From Granulosicoccus sp045110475 (lineage in GTDB: Bacteria > Pseudomonadota > Gammaproteobacteria > Granulosicoccales > Granulosicoccaceae): DNA of 64,000 bases. The first letter of the stretch is position 1. Each line of letters opens with the position of its first letter. The DNA lies in NCBI GenBank assembly GCA_045110475.1, contig JBGCGC010000073.1, positions 54,943 through 118,942 on the forward strand. The letters are read 5' to 3'. Under the pieces are notes generated by a model, which searched no databases, was not told the origin of the DNA, and saw only the letters and a program-made list of their open reading frames with translations. This document shows positions 44,489-53,979 of the stretch, in pieces. The translations under genes and the position numbers were made by a program.

Positions 44489-46306
44489 CTACGTTGAACG
44501 CGACGCATCTTCTCCAAGACCAAACTGCATGGACGCAAGTTTCGCATACAGTCCACCGTTGGCAAGCAATTGTTGATGTGTACCGCGATCGACCACGCGG
44601 CCTTGATCCAGCACGATGATCTGATCGGCGTTAACGATAGTCGCCAGTCGATGCGCTATGACCAGTGTGGTTCGACCACTCATTGCCCGATCAAGCGCTT
44701 TTTGTACCTTGGATTCACTCTCGGCATCCAGAGCGCTGGTAGCCTCATCCAGCAATAACAGCGGGGGGTTTTTAAGCAACGCCCGTGCAATGGACAGTCG
44801 TTGCCGTTGGCCCCCTGACAAACGCACGCCACGTTCTCCAAGGTAGGTGTCGAATCCGTTCGGGAGTCTTTCAATGAACTCAAGAGCCTGCGCATCTTGC
44901 GCTGCCTGTCGTATCTCGGACTCGGTAGCTGCAGGATTACCGTAGCGAATATTGTTAGACACATTTTCGGAGAACACCACACTCTCCTGTGATACCAGAC
45001 CGATGGCGTTGCGTAACTCACCCAGTGCAAGGTCGTTGATCGGCGTATCGTTGAGGGTGATACTGCCAGACTGTTGGTCATAGAATCGCAATAATAATTG
45101 CAACACCGTGGTTTTACCTGCACCTGAAGGACCAACCAGCGCAATGGTCTTTCCCGGGGATAGCTCAAAGCTGACATCCTGCAATGAAGGTGAATCCGGA
45201 CGGCTCGGATAACAGAAGCTGACATCATGAAAGCTGGCTGATGCGCCATCGGTACGGCTCTGAACGAGTGCCTGGTTACCGGAGGTGATACCGGGCCTTG
45301 CGTCCATGAGTTCCAGCAGTCGCTCGGTAGCGCCTGCAGCGCGTTGTACATCGCCAAGAACCTCTGCCAGAGCCCCTGTGGATCCTCCGACAATTGCAGC
45401 GTATAGCATGAACTGGGTGAGCAATCCTGCTGTCATACGTCCCTCAATGACGGCCTGTGCACCGAGCCACAGGACAAAGACAATAGAACCGAAGACCAGC
45501 GTTATGACAAGCGCTGTCAGGTAAGAACGGTTTCGATTGCGTCGTAATGCGGTTTCGAAAGCGGTGTCAGCCGCATCACCATAACGTTGTGCCTCCATGT
45601 CCTCACGTACGTAGCTTTGTACGGTCTGCATGGCGTTGAGTGTCTCGTTTGCCAGCGCTCCGGTATCAGCCAGCTTGTCCTGGGAATCACGCGAGAGCTT
45701 ACGCACGCGTCTGCCAACGATCAGGATGGGAACCACCACAGCGATTAGCAGGCCGACAATAATGCTGGCAAGTTTCGGGCTTGACCAGATCATCAACAGT
45801 AAGGCACCGCTAAATAACAGAACGTTGCGAAGACCCAGCGAAATACTTGAACCGATCAGTGACTGGATCAGGGTTGTGTCACTGGACAAACGCGATTGTA
45901 CTTCGCCGGTGCGTAGCGTTTCAAAAAAGACCGGGTCTTGCATCAGCACTTGCGAGAACACGCGTTTGCGAAGATCAGCGGTAATTCTGTCGCCTAGCCA
46001 TGAGACGCAATAGAAGCGAATGGCGGTAGACAGGGCCAGTATCAGGGCGACCGCAAACAAGGTCAGGAACACACGATTGACGTCAGATGAACCCAGACCC
46101 GACACGCTGTCAGGTACGCTGAAGCCCTGATCTATCAGCAGCCGAAAGGCAAGTGGAATGGCAAGGGTTGCTGCAGCTGCTACCAACAGAGCTGCGGCTG
46201 CAACGCTCACCCGGACTCGATAGGGCGCAAGAAAAGGGGCGAGGCGCCACAGTGTTCTCCATGCTGATTGATCGATGGGGGTAACAGCGCTTTTGGGTTC
46301 GCTCAA
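44489..46306 (-). CDS. ABC-type exporter, fused permease-ATPase (MsbA-like)
   Basis: A 605-residue half-transporter with six transmembrane helices (about 30-330) fused to an ATPase domain (about 355-595). Walker A is GPSGAGKTTVLQLL, the Q-loop is GLVSQESVVFSENV, the signature is LSGGQRQRLSIARALL, Walker B is PLLLLDEATSALD and the H-loop is IAHRLATI. It resembles MsbA/multidrug exporters, but the substrate (lipid, drug or peptide) cannot be read from sequence. There is no lpxK or kdsB neighbour, so it is probably not the essential MsbA. It is the last of three minus-strand genes. Confidence 0.93.
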   Translation of the reverse strand: MSEPKSAVTPIDQSAWRTLWRLAPFLAPYRVRVSVAAAALLVAAAATLAIPLAFRLLIDQGFSVPDSVSGLGSSDVNRVFLTLFAVALILALSTAIRFYCVSWLGDRITADLRKRVFSQVLMQDPVFFETLRTGEVQSRLSSDTTLIQSLIGSSISLGLRNVLLFSGALLLMIWSSPKLASIIVGLLIAVVVPILIVGRRVRKLSRDSQDKLADTGALANETLNAMQTVQSYVREDMEAQRYGDAADTAFETALRRNRNRSYLTALVITLVFGSIVFVLWLGAQAVIEGRMTAGLLTQFMLYAAIVGGSTGALAEVLGDVQRAAGATERLLELMDARPGITSGNQALVQSRTDGASASFHDVSFCYPSRPDSPSLQDVSFELSPGKTIALVGPSGAGKTTVLQLLLRFYDQQSGSITLNDTPINDLALGELRNAIGLVSQESVVFSENVSNNIRYGNPAATESEIRQAAQDAQALEFIERLPNGFDTYLGERGVRLSGGQRQRLSIARALLKNPPLLLLDEATSALDAESESKVQKALDRAMSGRTTLVIAHRLATIVNADQIIVLDQGRVVDRGTHQQLLANGGLYAKLASMQFGLGEDASRST

Positions 46307-46365
46307 CGCGGTTGTCTCATGGTAGTCAAGCGTTAAAAAGGTAGCAGACGGATTGCTCTGTCAAC

Positions 46366-46503
46366 CTATCTATCAGTACGCCGTTGGGTCGCTTTGGTAT
46401 CTGTTGTCTTCACATCACTTTTTGTGGTCGCAGCAGGTTTAGGTGGCACTTGAATGATCCTTGGTGGTGGAGGCGGCGGTGGAGGTGGTCTTTTCTTGGT
46501 CAT
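46366..46503 (-). CDS. Proline-rich 45-residue microprotein
   Basis: A short frame begins MTKKR, followed by nine consecutive prolines, RIIQVPPKPAATT and a Lys/Thr/Asp-rich polar tail. It has no signal peptide or membrane helix. Polyproline runs this long stall ribosomes without EF-P, so expression may be EF-P dependent if it is real. No ribosome-binding site is clear, and a 5-codon upstream ATG frame overlaps its start (TGATG). It sits 48 bp after the 3-TM protein gene and 59 bp before the ABC exporter. Confidence 0.4.
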   Translation of the reverse strand: MTKKRPPPPPPPPPRIIQVPPKPAATTKSDVKTTDTKATQRRTDR

Positions 46504-46551
46504 CAGTATTTGCTCATGGGTAGGTCGTTGATAGCCGGGCCGTTGAAAACA

Positions 46552-47088
46552 CTACTGAACCAGAGTATCCGACACAGGGATGAATGCCATCACACAAAAA
46601 ACGAAGGCACTTATGATAAAGCTGTTTCCGTAGTACAGCCAGAAACGCTTGTTATCGTTTGCCCGGGAGTTGAAGCTTGTGTGATCTATGAAGGACTGTC
46701 GCATGAACTGCTCGAACACCTCGTCTGACCATTGCTCTGCGGTATGGTTATCAGTCTGGTCCTGATAGTGCTGTCGTACCTGATCTATATAGTCTTCGAT
46801 TTCGCTGAGTTGCGGAAACGCGTTGTAGTATTGGCTATGCCAGGCCTTGATGTAACAGACAATCGAAGCGGCAAAAGAGACTGCCGCGATGCCATAGACA
46901 AGCCAGAACAATACGGGTGTCGTTGCGGCAGGTCCTGTAACGATTGAGTTGAATAAATAACCCAACATGCCGAAGACAATAGCCACGATTGTCAGAAGTG
47001 TTCGAAACCTGTCATCAAGACGATCCCGCTCAGCAAACGCGTGGAAATACATTTTTTCGTAAAAGGCGTCTCGTTCCGACAGCTTCAT
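46552..47088 (-). CDS. Membrane protein with three predicted helices, function unknown
   Basis: A 178-residue protein with hydrophobic helices at about 30-50, 57-80 and 150-170. Charged cytoplasmic parts lie at the N-terminus (ERDAFYEKMYFHAFAERDRLDDRF) and between helices 2 and 3 (an acidic, Gln-rich helix). The helix pair followed by a long helical cytosolic region vaguely recalls SLATT-like pore proteins, but the match is weak and I do not assign it. It is divergent from mnmG and upstream of the proline-rich frame and the ABC exporter. Confidence 0.8.
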   Translation of the reverse strand: MKLSERDAFYEKMYFHAFAERDRLDDRFRTLLTIVAIVFGMLGYLFNSIVTGPAATTPVLFWLVYGIAAVSFAASIVCYIKAWHSQYYNAFPQLSEIEDYIDQVRQHYQDQTDNHTAEQWSDEVFEQFMRQSFIDHTSFNSRANDNKRFWLYYGNSFIISAFVFCVMAFIPVSDTLVQ

Positions 47089-47220
47089 GGTGATGGTTTT
47101 CCAGTGGTCGGAGATTATCCGACGTACTACCCTTTGTGAGAGTCGTGAGCGCTGTGTCCGCTGAATTCTTGTCAGAAGGGCCTTATACTACGAGCTTAGC
47201 GGAAACGTCCGAGTTGCACC

Positions 47221-49131
47221 ATGCAGTACCCCACTCACTATGATGTCATCGTTGTTGGCGGTGGTCATGCCGGCACAGAAGCGGCACTGGCTTCGGCGCG
47301 CACAGGTGCCTCTACATTACTGCTCACTCACAATATTGATACGTTGGGGCAGATGAGCTGTAACCCGGCCATCGGTGGTATCGGCAAGGGCCACCTGGTT
47401 AAGGAAATCGATGCCCTTGGCGGTGCCATGGGTATAGCGGCAGACAAGGCAGGCATACATTTTCGGACACTTAATTCACGAAAGGGTCCAGCGGTGCGGG
47501 CAACGCGCGCACAAGCAGATCGGGTGCTGTACCGCTCGGCCATACGCCAGATGCTGGAAAATCAGTCTGGTCTGACCATCTTTCAACAGGCGGTTGATGA
47601 TCTGATGCTTCAGGAAGTATCCGCTGCAGGCAAGGTTCAGGCAAGGGTTACCGGCGTCGTTACACAGCTGGGCGTGCAGTTCTCGGCACATACGGTGGTG
47701 CTCACGGTAGGCACGTTTCTGGCCGGAAAAATACACGTCGGTGAGGCCAATCAGTCAGCGGGCAGGGCAGGGGATCCTCCTGCCATGACCCTGGCTGCGC
47801 GATTGCGCGAGATGCCCTTTGACATCGGTCGCCTGAAAACCGGAACGCCACCGCGCATCGACGGTCGTACGATCAATCATGAGGTGTTGCAGGCGCAACC
47901 CGGAGACGAGCCGCGCCCCGTGTTTTCCTACCTTGGCTCGGTCGATGATCATCCGGGGCAAGTGCACTGTCACATCACGCATACCAACGAGCGCACGCAC
48001 GACATTATCCGCAAGGCCCTGCATCGCTCACCCTTGTTTTCAGGCGATATTGAAGGCGTTGGCCCACGCTATTGCCCGTCTATCGAAGACAAGGTGGTGC
48101 GCTTCAGCGACAAGGATTCTCATCAGATCTTTGTGGAACCGGAAGGGCTGACCACTCACGAGGTGTATCCCAATGGCATCTCCACCAGCTTGCCGTTCGA
48201 TGTCCAGATTGATTACGTGCACTCTATTCTCGGATTCGAGAAGGCACACATCACACGACCGGGTTACGCCATTGAATATGACTATTTCGATCCACGTGGC
48301 TTGAGGGCATCACTGGAAACCAAAACCGTAGCGGGGTTGTTCTTCGCTGGCCAGATCAATGGCACGACAGGGTATGAAGAGGCCGGTGCCCAAGGCCTTG
48401 TTGCCGGCTTGAACGCGGCCCGTATGGTTGCTTCAAAAGCGCCATGGACCCCTCGGCGTGACGAAGCGTACATTGGTGTACTCATTGATGATCTGATCAC
48501 GCGAGGTACACGAGAGCCTTATCGCATGTTCACCAGTCGGGCTGAATACCGACTCCTGCTGCGTGAGGACAATGCAGACCTGCGCCTGACTGAGATGGGT
48601 CGACAGATGGGTCTGGTGAGCGATCATCGCTGGCAGGCATTCAGTGAAAAGCGTGAAGCGATTGAGGTTTTAAAGGAACGCATTCATGGCCTTTGGATAC
48701 GCCCAGGCACACCCGAAGCCACACAATTGCATACGGCAACAGGGATGAGCTTCGAGCGGGAAAAGCGTTTCAGCGATTTACTGAAGATGCCGGAAATACG
48801 CCTTTGCCAGCTTCTGGATATTGTCGAGCCTGAGGTCGGGGCGCGTTCTGCAGCCGTGGTCGAACAAGTTGAAATTCAGGGCAAGTACGCCGGTTACCTT
48901 GACCGTCAGCGGGCTGATATCGACAAGACACTGTCGCAACAGGAAATCAGCCTGCCTGATTCGCTGGACTATGCTTGCGTCACAGGCTTGTCCAACGAAG
49001 TTCGGCAAAAATTCAGCGAGCACCGTCCCGGCACCATCGGACAGGCCTCGCGGATTTCCGGTGTCACCCCGGCAGCCATTTCACTATTACTGGTACATCT
49101 GAAAAAGCACGCGTACAAGATGAGCGCATGA
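47221..49131 (+). CDS. mnmG: tRNA uridine-5-carboxymethylaminomethyl modification enzyme MnmG
   Basis: The FAD-binding partner of MnmE; 636 residues (E. coli GidA 629). The Rossmann dinucleotide motif is VVGGGHAGTEAALASAR, followed by CNPAIGGIGKGHLVKEIDALGG with the catalytic Cys. RLKTGTPPRIDGRTI and NGTTGYEEAGAQGLVAG are family signatures. The helical C-terminus ends with ISGVTPAAISLLLVHLKK. The start is ATG 47221. It is followed by rsmG with only 3 bp between stop and TTG start. Confidence 0.98.
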   Translation: MQYPTHYDVIVVGGGHAGTEAALASARTGASTLLLTHNIDTLGQMSCNPAIGGIGKGHLVKEIDALGGAMGIAADKAGIHFRTLNSRKGPAVRATRAQADRVLYRSAIRQMLENQSGLTIFQQAVDDLMLQEVSAAGKVQARVTGVVTQLGVQFSAHTVVLTVGTFLAGKIHVGEANQSAGRAGDPPAMTLAARLREMPFDIGRLKTGTPPRIDGRTINHEVLQAQPGDEPRPVFSYLGSVDDHPGQVHCHITHTNERTHDIIRKALHRSPLFSGDIEGVGPRYCPSIEDKVVRFSDKDSHQIFVEPEGLTTHEVYPNGISTSLPFDVQIDYVHSILGFEKAHITRPGYAIEYDYFDPRGLRASLETKTVAGLFFAGQINGTTGYEEAGAQGLVAGLNAARMVASKAPWTPRRDEAYIGVLIDDLITRGTREPYRMFTSRAEYRLLLREDNADLRLTEMGRQMGLVSDHRWQAFSEKREAIEVLKERIHGLWIRPGTPEATQLHTATGMSFEREKRFSDLLKMPEIRLCQLLDIVEPEVGARSAAVVEQVEIQGKYAGYLDRQRADIDKTLSQQEISLPDSLDYACVTGLSNEVRQKFSEHRPGTIGQASRISGVTPAAISLLLVHLKKHAYKMSA

Positions 49132-49134
49132 CTG

Positions 49135-49800
49135 TTGAGCGAGCAAGCTGATTTGGAGTACGCCCTGAACGCGGGGCTGGAACACTTGCACCAGCGCCAC
49201 AATGTCGCCATTGATGCTGCGAACTGTCCGTTGCTCTTGCAATACGTTACCTTGCTGCTGAAATGGAACCGCGTCTATAACCTGACTGCCGTGCGTGAGC
49301 CGCGAGCGATGGTGGAGCGACATTTACTTGATAGCCTGGTGTTGTGCCGCTGGCTGCCGGCGACGTCGATCGATGATGAGGCTCGCGTTGATGTGGTGGA
49401 TATTGGCAGTGGCGCCGGATTGCCGGTGTTACCGCTAGCTATCGCACGGCCAGATCTGTCTTTCGCCTCCATTGAATCAAATGGCAAGAAAACCCGATTT
49501 CAGCAGCAAGCACTGGTTGAACTGGGTCTTGGCAACGTTCGAATTCTCAACCAACGCGTGCAGGATATTTCGTTACAGGCGTGTTTTGTGACATCCAGAG
49601 CGTTTACCGCGCCCACTGAATTCCTGAAGATAGCGCAACAATTGTGCAGCGAGCAGGCGCTGGTTGCCATCATGCTGGCACACAGCGACAAGCTTCCGGA
49701 TCCGCTGCCAGCGAGTTTTTCGCTGCAGGAACTGGTGCCAGTCGACATACCTGGCAATTGCGCCCCCAGACATATCGCTCTGTGTCGCCGGAACCCGTAG
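49135..49800 (+). CDS. rsmG: RsmG, 16S rRNA m7G527 methyltransferase
   Basis: Methylates G527 of 16S rRNA in the cytosol; 221 residues from TTG 49135. The RsmG opening LLLKWNRVYNLTAVREPRAMVERHLLDSL is complete, and SAM motif I is VDIGSGAGLPVLPLAI. VTSRAFTAPTEFLKIAQQL is the RAF motif. No ATG is available in frame near the N-terminus, and the short spacing suggests coupling to mnmG termination. It lies in the classic gidA-gidB-parA-parB order. Confidence 0.95.
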   Translation: MSEQADLEYALNAGLEHLHQRHNVAIDAANCPLLLQYVTLLLKWNRVYNLTAVREPRAMVERHLLDSLVLCRWLPATSIDDEARVDVVDIGSGAGLPVLPLAIARPDLSFASIESNGKKTRFQQQALVELGLGNVRILNQRVQDISLQACFVTSRAFTAPTEFLKIAQQLCSEQALVAIMLAHSDKLPDPLPASFSLQELVPVDIPGNCAPRHIALCRRNP

Positions 49801-49834
49801 TTATGGCTGACCGATATGGATTACACTTGCAGGC

Positions 49835-50851
49835 ATGAGCCGTATTATCGCTATCGCCAATCAGAAAGGGGGAGTGGGGAAGACCACCACAACCGTCAAT
49901 CTGTCCGCAGCCCTTGCCAGCATGCACAAGCGAGTGCTCCTGATTGATCTGGATCCGCAAGGCAATGCGACCATGGGCTGTGGTATCGACAAGCATGACG
50001 TTGAAAAGGGTATTTTCGATGTGCTGGTCGATGGTATGTCGGTTGACGATGCCAGGCATAAAACGGATGAAAACGGTAGCGATGTTTTGCCGGCAAACAG
50101 CGATCTGACCGCGGCCGAAGTTGAACTCATGGGTATGGATCAGCGAGAACAACGGCTGCATCAGGCACTGGGCGTTGTCCGGGAACAATACGACTTCATT
50201 CTGATCGACTGTCCGCCTTCACTTAATATCCTGACGCTCAATGCCTTTGTTGCTGCAGATAGTGTGCTGGTGCCGGTGCAGTGCGAGTACTATGCGCTTG
50301 AAGGCCTTTCCGCCTTGCTGGAAACCATCGAAGGGGTGCGTGAGTCAGTTAATCCCGATATTGTCATAGAGGGTCTTCTTCGGACCATGTACGACGGTCG
50401 TAACAAGCTTGGCGTGGAAGTATCCGCACAACTGATCGAGCATTTCGGTGATCAGGTATTCAGAACCGTCGTTCCGCGTAATGTTCGCTTGGCCGAAGCG
50501 CCCAGTCATGGTATCTCCATCATGGAGTACGATCGCACCTCCCGTGGTGCGCTTGCCTACCTTGCCTTGGCAGGAGAGATAGTCCGGCAACGTGCCAGGG
50601 CAACCCAGAACGCGGCGAACGTTCAGACTGACACCGGTAATACGAACGATGGGGACGCCGCTGCCGAGCACGTGTCCGAGTCAACCACTACCGAAACACC
50701 GTCTTCCGATGTTGGTCAGGCTTCGTCGAATACGACGGATGAGTCAGCCGGTGCCGATCAAAGTGCGCACGGTAACGAGACGCCCGCACTTGAGCAGAAC
50801 GATCATCACGCTGATACCCAAATGAGCAACACCGAATCTGTCAATGGCTAA
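49835..50851 (+). CDS. parA: ParA chromosome-partitioning ATPase
   Basis: A deviant Walker A ATPase that moves ParB-parS complexes along the nucleoid. The Walker motif KGGVGKTTTT is at residues 11-20 with the signature Lys, and the A' and B motifs are in LLIDLDPQGNATMG and DFILIDCPPSLN. The core ends near residue 257. The last 81 residues are an unusual low-complexity tail rich in Thr, Ser, Asp, Glu, Asn and His. The gene overlaps parB by 8 nt. Confidence 0.96.
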   Translation: MSRIIAIANQKGGVGKTTTTVNLSAALASMHKRVLLIDLDPQGNATMGCGIDKHDVEKGIFDVLVDGMSVDDARHKTDENGSDVLPANSDLTAAEVELMGMDQREQRLHQALGVVREQYDFILIDCPPSLNILTLNAFVAADSVLVPVQCEYYALEGLSALLETIEGVRESVNPDIVIEGLLRTMYDGRNKLGVEVSAQLIEHFGDQVFRTVVPRNVRLAEAPSHGISIMEYDRTSRGALAYLALAGEIVRQRARATQNAANVQTDTGNTNDGDAAAEHVSESTTTETPSSDVGQASSNTTDESAGADQSAHGNETPALEQNDHHADTQMSNTESVNG

Positions 50852-51980
50852 ACGACCACGCATGGGGCGTAATCTCAACGCATTGCTGGGCAGTGCAGCG
50901 AGGGAACGTTCAACGACCGCCAATTCTGACGATGCAAGGGATGCAAGTGGCGAAAAACTGCAGCTGATTACCGAAAATTCTGTATCAGCGCCAACCGAGA
51001 CTGCGTCAACTAGCGAAGCTGACAGCGCAGCCGCACCGGTTGAGTCCAGCGCTGTGGATGTGGCCGGGAACGCCCCGACCCTGCTGGAAGTAGGCAGCAT
51101 CAAGAATTCGCCTGATTTGGCCCCGTCTGCCGCTAGCGACACGTCCCACCCGTTGGAATCGCAAAGCGTGACCGGGCCGACTGCCAGCAACGCCTCCGGT
51201 GAGCGACTCATCATGCTGGCTGTGGAAAAAATCCGACGCGGTACCTATCAACCAAGGCGTCTGTTTGATCAGGAACTGCTTCAGGAGTTGGCCGATTCGA
51301 TTAAGGCACAAGGCATGATTCAGCCGATTATTGTCCGACCATTTGCCGATGGCTTCGAGCTTGTCGCTGGAGAGCGCCGCTGGCGAGCATCGCAGCTGGC
51401 GGGCATCGACAGAATCCCGGCGATTGTCCGTGACATGGAAGATCGCTCAGTGGCTGCAGTGTCTGTTATTGAGAATATTCAGCGCAAGGATCTTAATCCG
51501 CTGGAAGAAGCAGCCGCATTTCAGCGACTATGCGATGAATTCGGCATGACTCACAAGGCTGTCGCCGAGGCTGTCGGTCGGTCCCGAGCCTCTGTGACTA
51601 ATCTCATGCGTTTGCTGGAGCTTCATGACGAGGTGAAGCTCATGGTCGACAAGGGCGAGTTGGAGATGGGGCACGCACGAGCCTTACTCGGCGCACCACG
51701 CACTCATCAACCGGATATTGCCAGACGCATTATCAAGCAGAATCTGACAGTTCGAGCGGTAGAGAAATACGTCAGGTCGCTCGATGCTGATGGAAACGAA
51801 GTGCCAATACCTGCCAGTCCGAACATGGCAGACCCCGATATTGAAAGGCTGAGCAAGAAACTGGGTGAAAAACTCGGTGCTCAGGTAAAAATAGCGCATA
51901 AGGACAACGGCACCGGCAAACTGCAAATAAGCTACTCGTCTGTCAGCGAGCTTCAGGGCATTCTTGCTCACATCAAATAA
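50844..51980 (+). CDS. parB: ParB chromosome-partitioning protein
   Basis: A 378-residue CTP-dependent DNA clamp that loads at parS. The CTP-binding box GERRWRA is at 176-182 within ELVAGERRWRASQLAG, followed by VIENIQRKDLNPLEEAAAF and the helix-turn-helix TVAEAVGRSRASVTNLMRLL-type segment. The C-terminal dimerisation domain is at the end. The N-terminus MAKRPRMGRNLNALLG is usual, but residues 21-118 form a long Ser/Thr/Ala/Glu-rich linker before the core, much longer than in most ParB proteins. Its sites lie in recF, about 13 kb away. Confidence 0.96.
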   Translation: MAKRPRMGRNLNALLGSAARERSTTANSDDARDASGEKLQLITENSVSAPTETASTSEADSAAAPVESSAVDVAGNAPTLLEVGSIKNSPDLAPSAASDTSHPLESQSVTGPTASNASGERLIMLAVEKIRRGTYQPRRLFDQELLQELADSIKAQGMIQPIIVRPFADGFELVAGERRWRASQLAGIDRIPAIVRDMEDRSVAAVSVIENIQRKDLNPLEEAAAFQRLCDEFGMTHKAVAEAVGRSRASVTNLMRLLELHDEVKLMVDKGELEMGHARALLGAPRTHQPDIARRIIKQNLTVRAVEKYVRSLDADGNEVPIPASPNMADPDIERLSKKLGEKLGAQVKIAHKDNGTGKLQISYSSVSELQGILAHIK

Positions 51981-52142
51981 GTGTAACCGCGTGTAAAAAC
52001 CAGCCAGACGTCTGTGGGTATAGCGTTTGTTATTAATGGTTTATGCTATGCGAAGACGATTTTTCTGCGTAAACGTCAAAAGCCTTGTGATTACGTACTG
52101 ATCAATAATTGATCTGATTGAATGCTTACAGCGAAAAAACGC

Positions 52143-52151
52143 TGGTATACT
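52143..52151 (+). promoter_or_regulatory. Candidate extended -10 promoter of the atp operon
   Basis: TGGTATACT: a TGn extension (52143-52145) joined to TATACT (52146-52151), about 70 bp before atpI. No good -35 lies at 17 bp, and CTTACA at 52125-52130 is at 15. An extended -10 can dispense with a strong -35. Confidence 0.45.
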
Positions 52152-52220
52152 TCCGCTGCTCCATGCCGGGCAAGTGCAGTTTCTCGCCCAGCTCACCGAT
52201 AAACCATCTTTTGCGTTGTT

Positions 52221-52604
52221 ATGCGGCAGGCTCAGCAGCGGTTGCGTGTCATCAAGCTACTGCTTTTCTGGCAATTTATTGGCGCTTTGATAGTGGGTCT
52301 ACTGGGTGGGTTCTGGGGCACCAGTGCAGCGTTGGGTGCTCTGGCTGGCGGGATAATCGTCTGGCTGCCTAACTGTTATTTCGCATTCAGGGCATTCAGA
52401 CATCGTGGTGCGCGGGCGGCCCGACTGATCGTAAGGTCATTCTACGCCGGTGTTACCGGAAAGATATTTTTAACAGCCAGTCTGTTTATCGTGGTCTTCG
52501 TTAACCTGAAGCCCTTGAACGCACCGGCTGTATTTGCAGGGTTCGTTCTGGTACAGATGCTCAACTGGTTAGTTCCCTTGTTGGCATCAGATCAGACAAA
52601 GTAG
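52221..52604 (+). CDS. atpI: ATP synthase subunit I (AtpI)
   Basis: A 127-residue inner-membrane protein with four hydrophobic segments (about 11-30, 33-52, 75-94, 97-118). This is the small accessory protein encoded first in atp operons, which assists c-ring assembly. It contains the family-like LGGFWGTSAALGALAGGIIVWLPN followed by YFAFRAF. There is weak sequence conservation overall, so the position ahead of atpB supports the call. Confidence 0.9.
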   Translation: MRQAQQRLRVIKLLLFWQFIGALIVGLLGGFWGTSAALGALAGGIIVWLPNCYFAFRAFRHRGARAARLIVRSFYAGVTGKIFLTASLFIVVFVNLKPLNAPAVFAGFVLVQMLNWLVPLLASDQTK

Positions 52605-52784
52605 ATATAGCGCTGGACCAAGGTGGGTCCCGGCACTTGAGAAAGTCAGTATGGACGTCCGATAGAGAGCCAGCTTGTAGAAAAGCTGCTGTGCCAGTGC
52701 TGCTATACCAACCGGTTTTAGTAGTCACCAGCAGCTGCCGCTACAGGCCCCAGTCAAGCTTTAGCAAGATTAATCGTTGATATC

Positions 52785-53630
52785 ATGGCAAGTAGTCAAG
52801 CACCAACATCGACAGAGTATATCCAGCACCATTTGCAAAATCTGGTGTTTGGTTACCATCCCGAGAACGGGCTGGGTATCGCGCACAGTGGTACAGAAGC
52901 GCTGGAAATGGGTTTCTGGGCAATCCACCTGGATTCCATGTTTTTTTCCATTGTGCTCGGCGCCTTCTTCATCTGGTTGTTCAAAAAAGCTGCGGATAAT
53001 TTCGACCCTGCTGTACCCGGCTTATTACAAAGCTGCGTCGAAGTTATTGTCGAATTTGTGGACACCAACGTGCGTGACACCTTTCATGCAAACAATCCGG
53101 TCATCGCCCCCATGGCGCTTACCATTTTTGTCTGGATTTTTCTGATGAACCTTATGGATCTTGTTCCGGTGGATTTCGTGCCGAGACTGGGTGAGGCTAT
53201 CGGGATCCCCTACATGAAAATCGTGCCGAGTACGGACGTCAACGTGACAATGGGCCTCTCCCTGTCAGTTTTTGCGCTGATGATTTATTACAGCATCAAA
53301 GTCAAAGGCGGCATGGGGTTTGTCAAAGAGCTCACCTTGATGCCCTTTGGCAGCAGCAATCCCTTTGTTCAGGCCTTGTTTGTTCCAGTCAACCTGTTGC
53401 TTGAGGGCGTCAGCCTGATTTCAAAGCCGATCTCGCTAGCGCTACGGCTGTTCGGCAACATGTACGCGGGTGAGCTGATTTTCATACTTATCGCGCTCCT
53501 GCCGTTCTGGGCGCAATTCGTCCTTTCTGTGCCATGGGCAATTTTTCACATTCTGGTTATTACCCTGCAGGCATTTATATTCATGATGCTCACTATCGTC
53601 TACATGGCGATGGCTCACGAGCATCATTGA
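52785..53630 (+). CDS. atpB: ATP synthase Fo subunit a
   Basis: A 281-residue membrane subunit forming the proton half-channels with the c-ring (E. coli 271). The essential Arg lies in ISLALRLFGNMYAGE. Helices are visible at FFSIVLGAFFIWLFKKAA, NPVIAPMALTIFVWIFLMNLMDLVP and the last two near the C-terminus (HILVITLQAFIFMMLTIVYM). It has 180 bp upstream, without an identifiable gene. Confidence 0.97.
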   Translation: MASSQAPTSTEYIQHHLQNLVFGYHPENGLGIAHSGTEALEMGFWAIHLDSMFFSIVLGAFFIWLFKKAADNFDPAVPGLLQSCVEVIVEFVDTNVRDTFHANNPVIAPMALTIFVWIFLMNLMDLVPVDFVPRLGEAIGIPYMKIVPSTDVNVTMGLSLSVFALMIYYSIKVKGGMGFVKELTLMPFGSSNPFVQALFVPVNLLLEGVSLISKPISLALRLFGNMYAGELIFILIALLPFWAQFVLSVPWAIFHILVITLQAFIFMMLTIVYMAMAHEHH

Positions 53631-53690
53631 TCGTCGTTTGTTTTTTCCTTCGTTTTTTAACCTTTAACTTTTCAATCTCTTGGAGTTCTC

Positions 53691-53948
53691 ATGGAAACTG
53701 TAGTTGCCTTCACCGCCATCGCTGTTGCGATCATGATTGGCCTAGCTGCGCTGGGTACCGCTATTGGCTTCGCGCTACTGGGTGGTCGTTTTCTGGAAGG
53801 CGCAGCTCGTCAGCCAGAAATGGTGCCGATGCTGCAAGTCAAGATGTTCATCGTAGCAGGCCTCCTCGATGCGATTCCAATGATCGGTGTCGGTATTGCA
53901 TTGTTCTTCGTTTTCGCTAACCCGTTCGTCGGCCAGCTTGCCGGGTAA
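53691..53948 (+). CDS. atpE: ATP synthase Fo subunit c
   Basis: An 85-residue hairpin of two membrane helices that forms the rotor ring. The polar loop is GARQPEM, and the ion-binding Asp is in GLLDAIPMIGVG. The sodium-type Gln/Glu-Ser/Thr pattern is absent, so it should be proton-driven. The ATG is preceded by TTGGAG at good spacing, consistent with high expression. Confidence 0.98.
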   Translation: METVVAFTAIAVAIMIGLAALGTAIGFALLGGRFLEGAARQPEMVPMLQVKMFIVAGLLDAIPMIGVGIALFFVFANPFVGQLAG

Positions 53949-53979
53949 GCGGATTTTCGACTAACGGGAGGCAAGGCAT

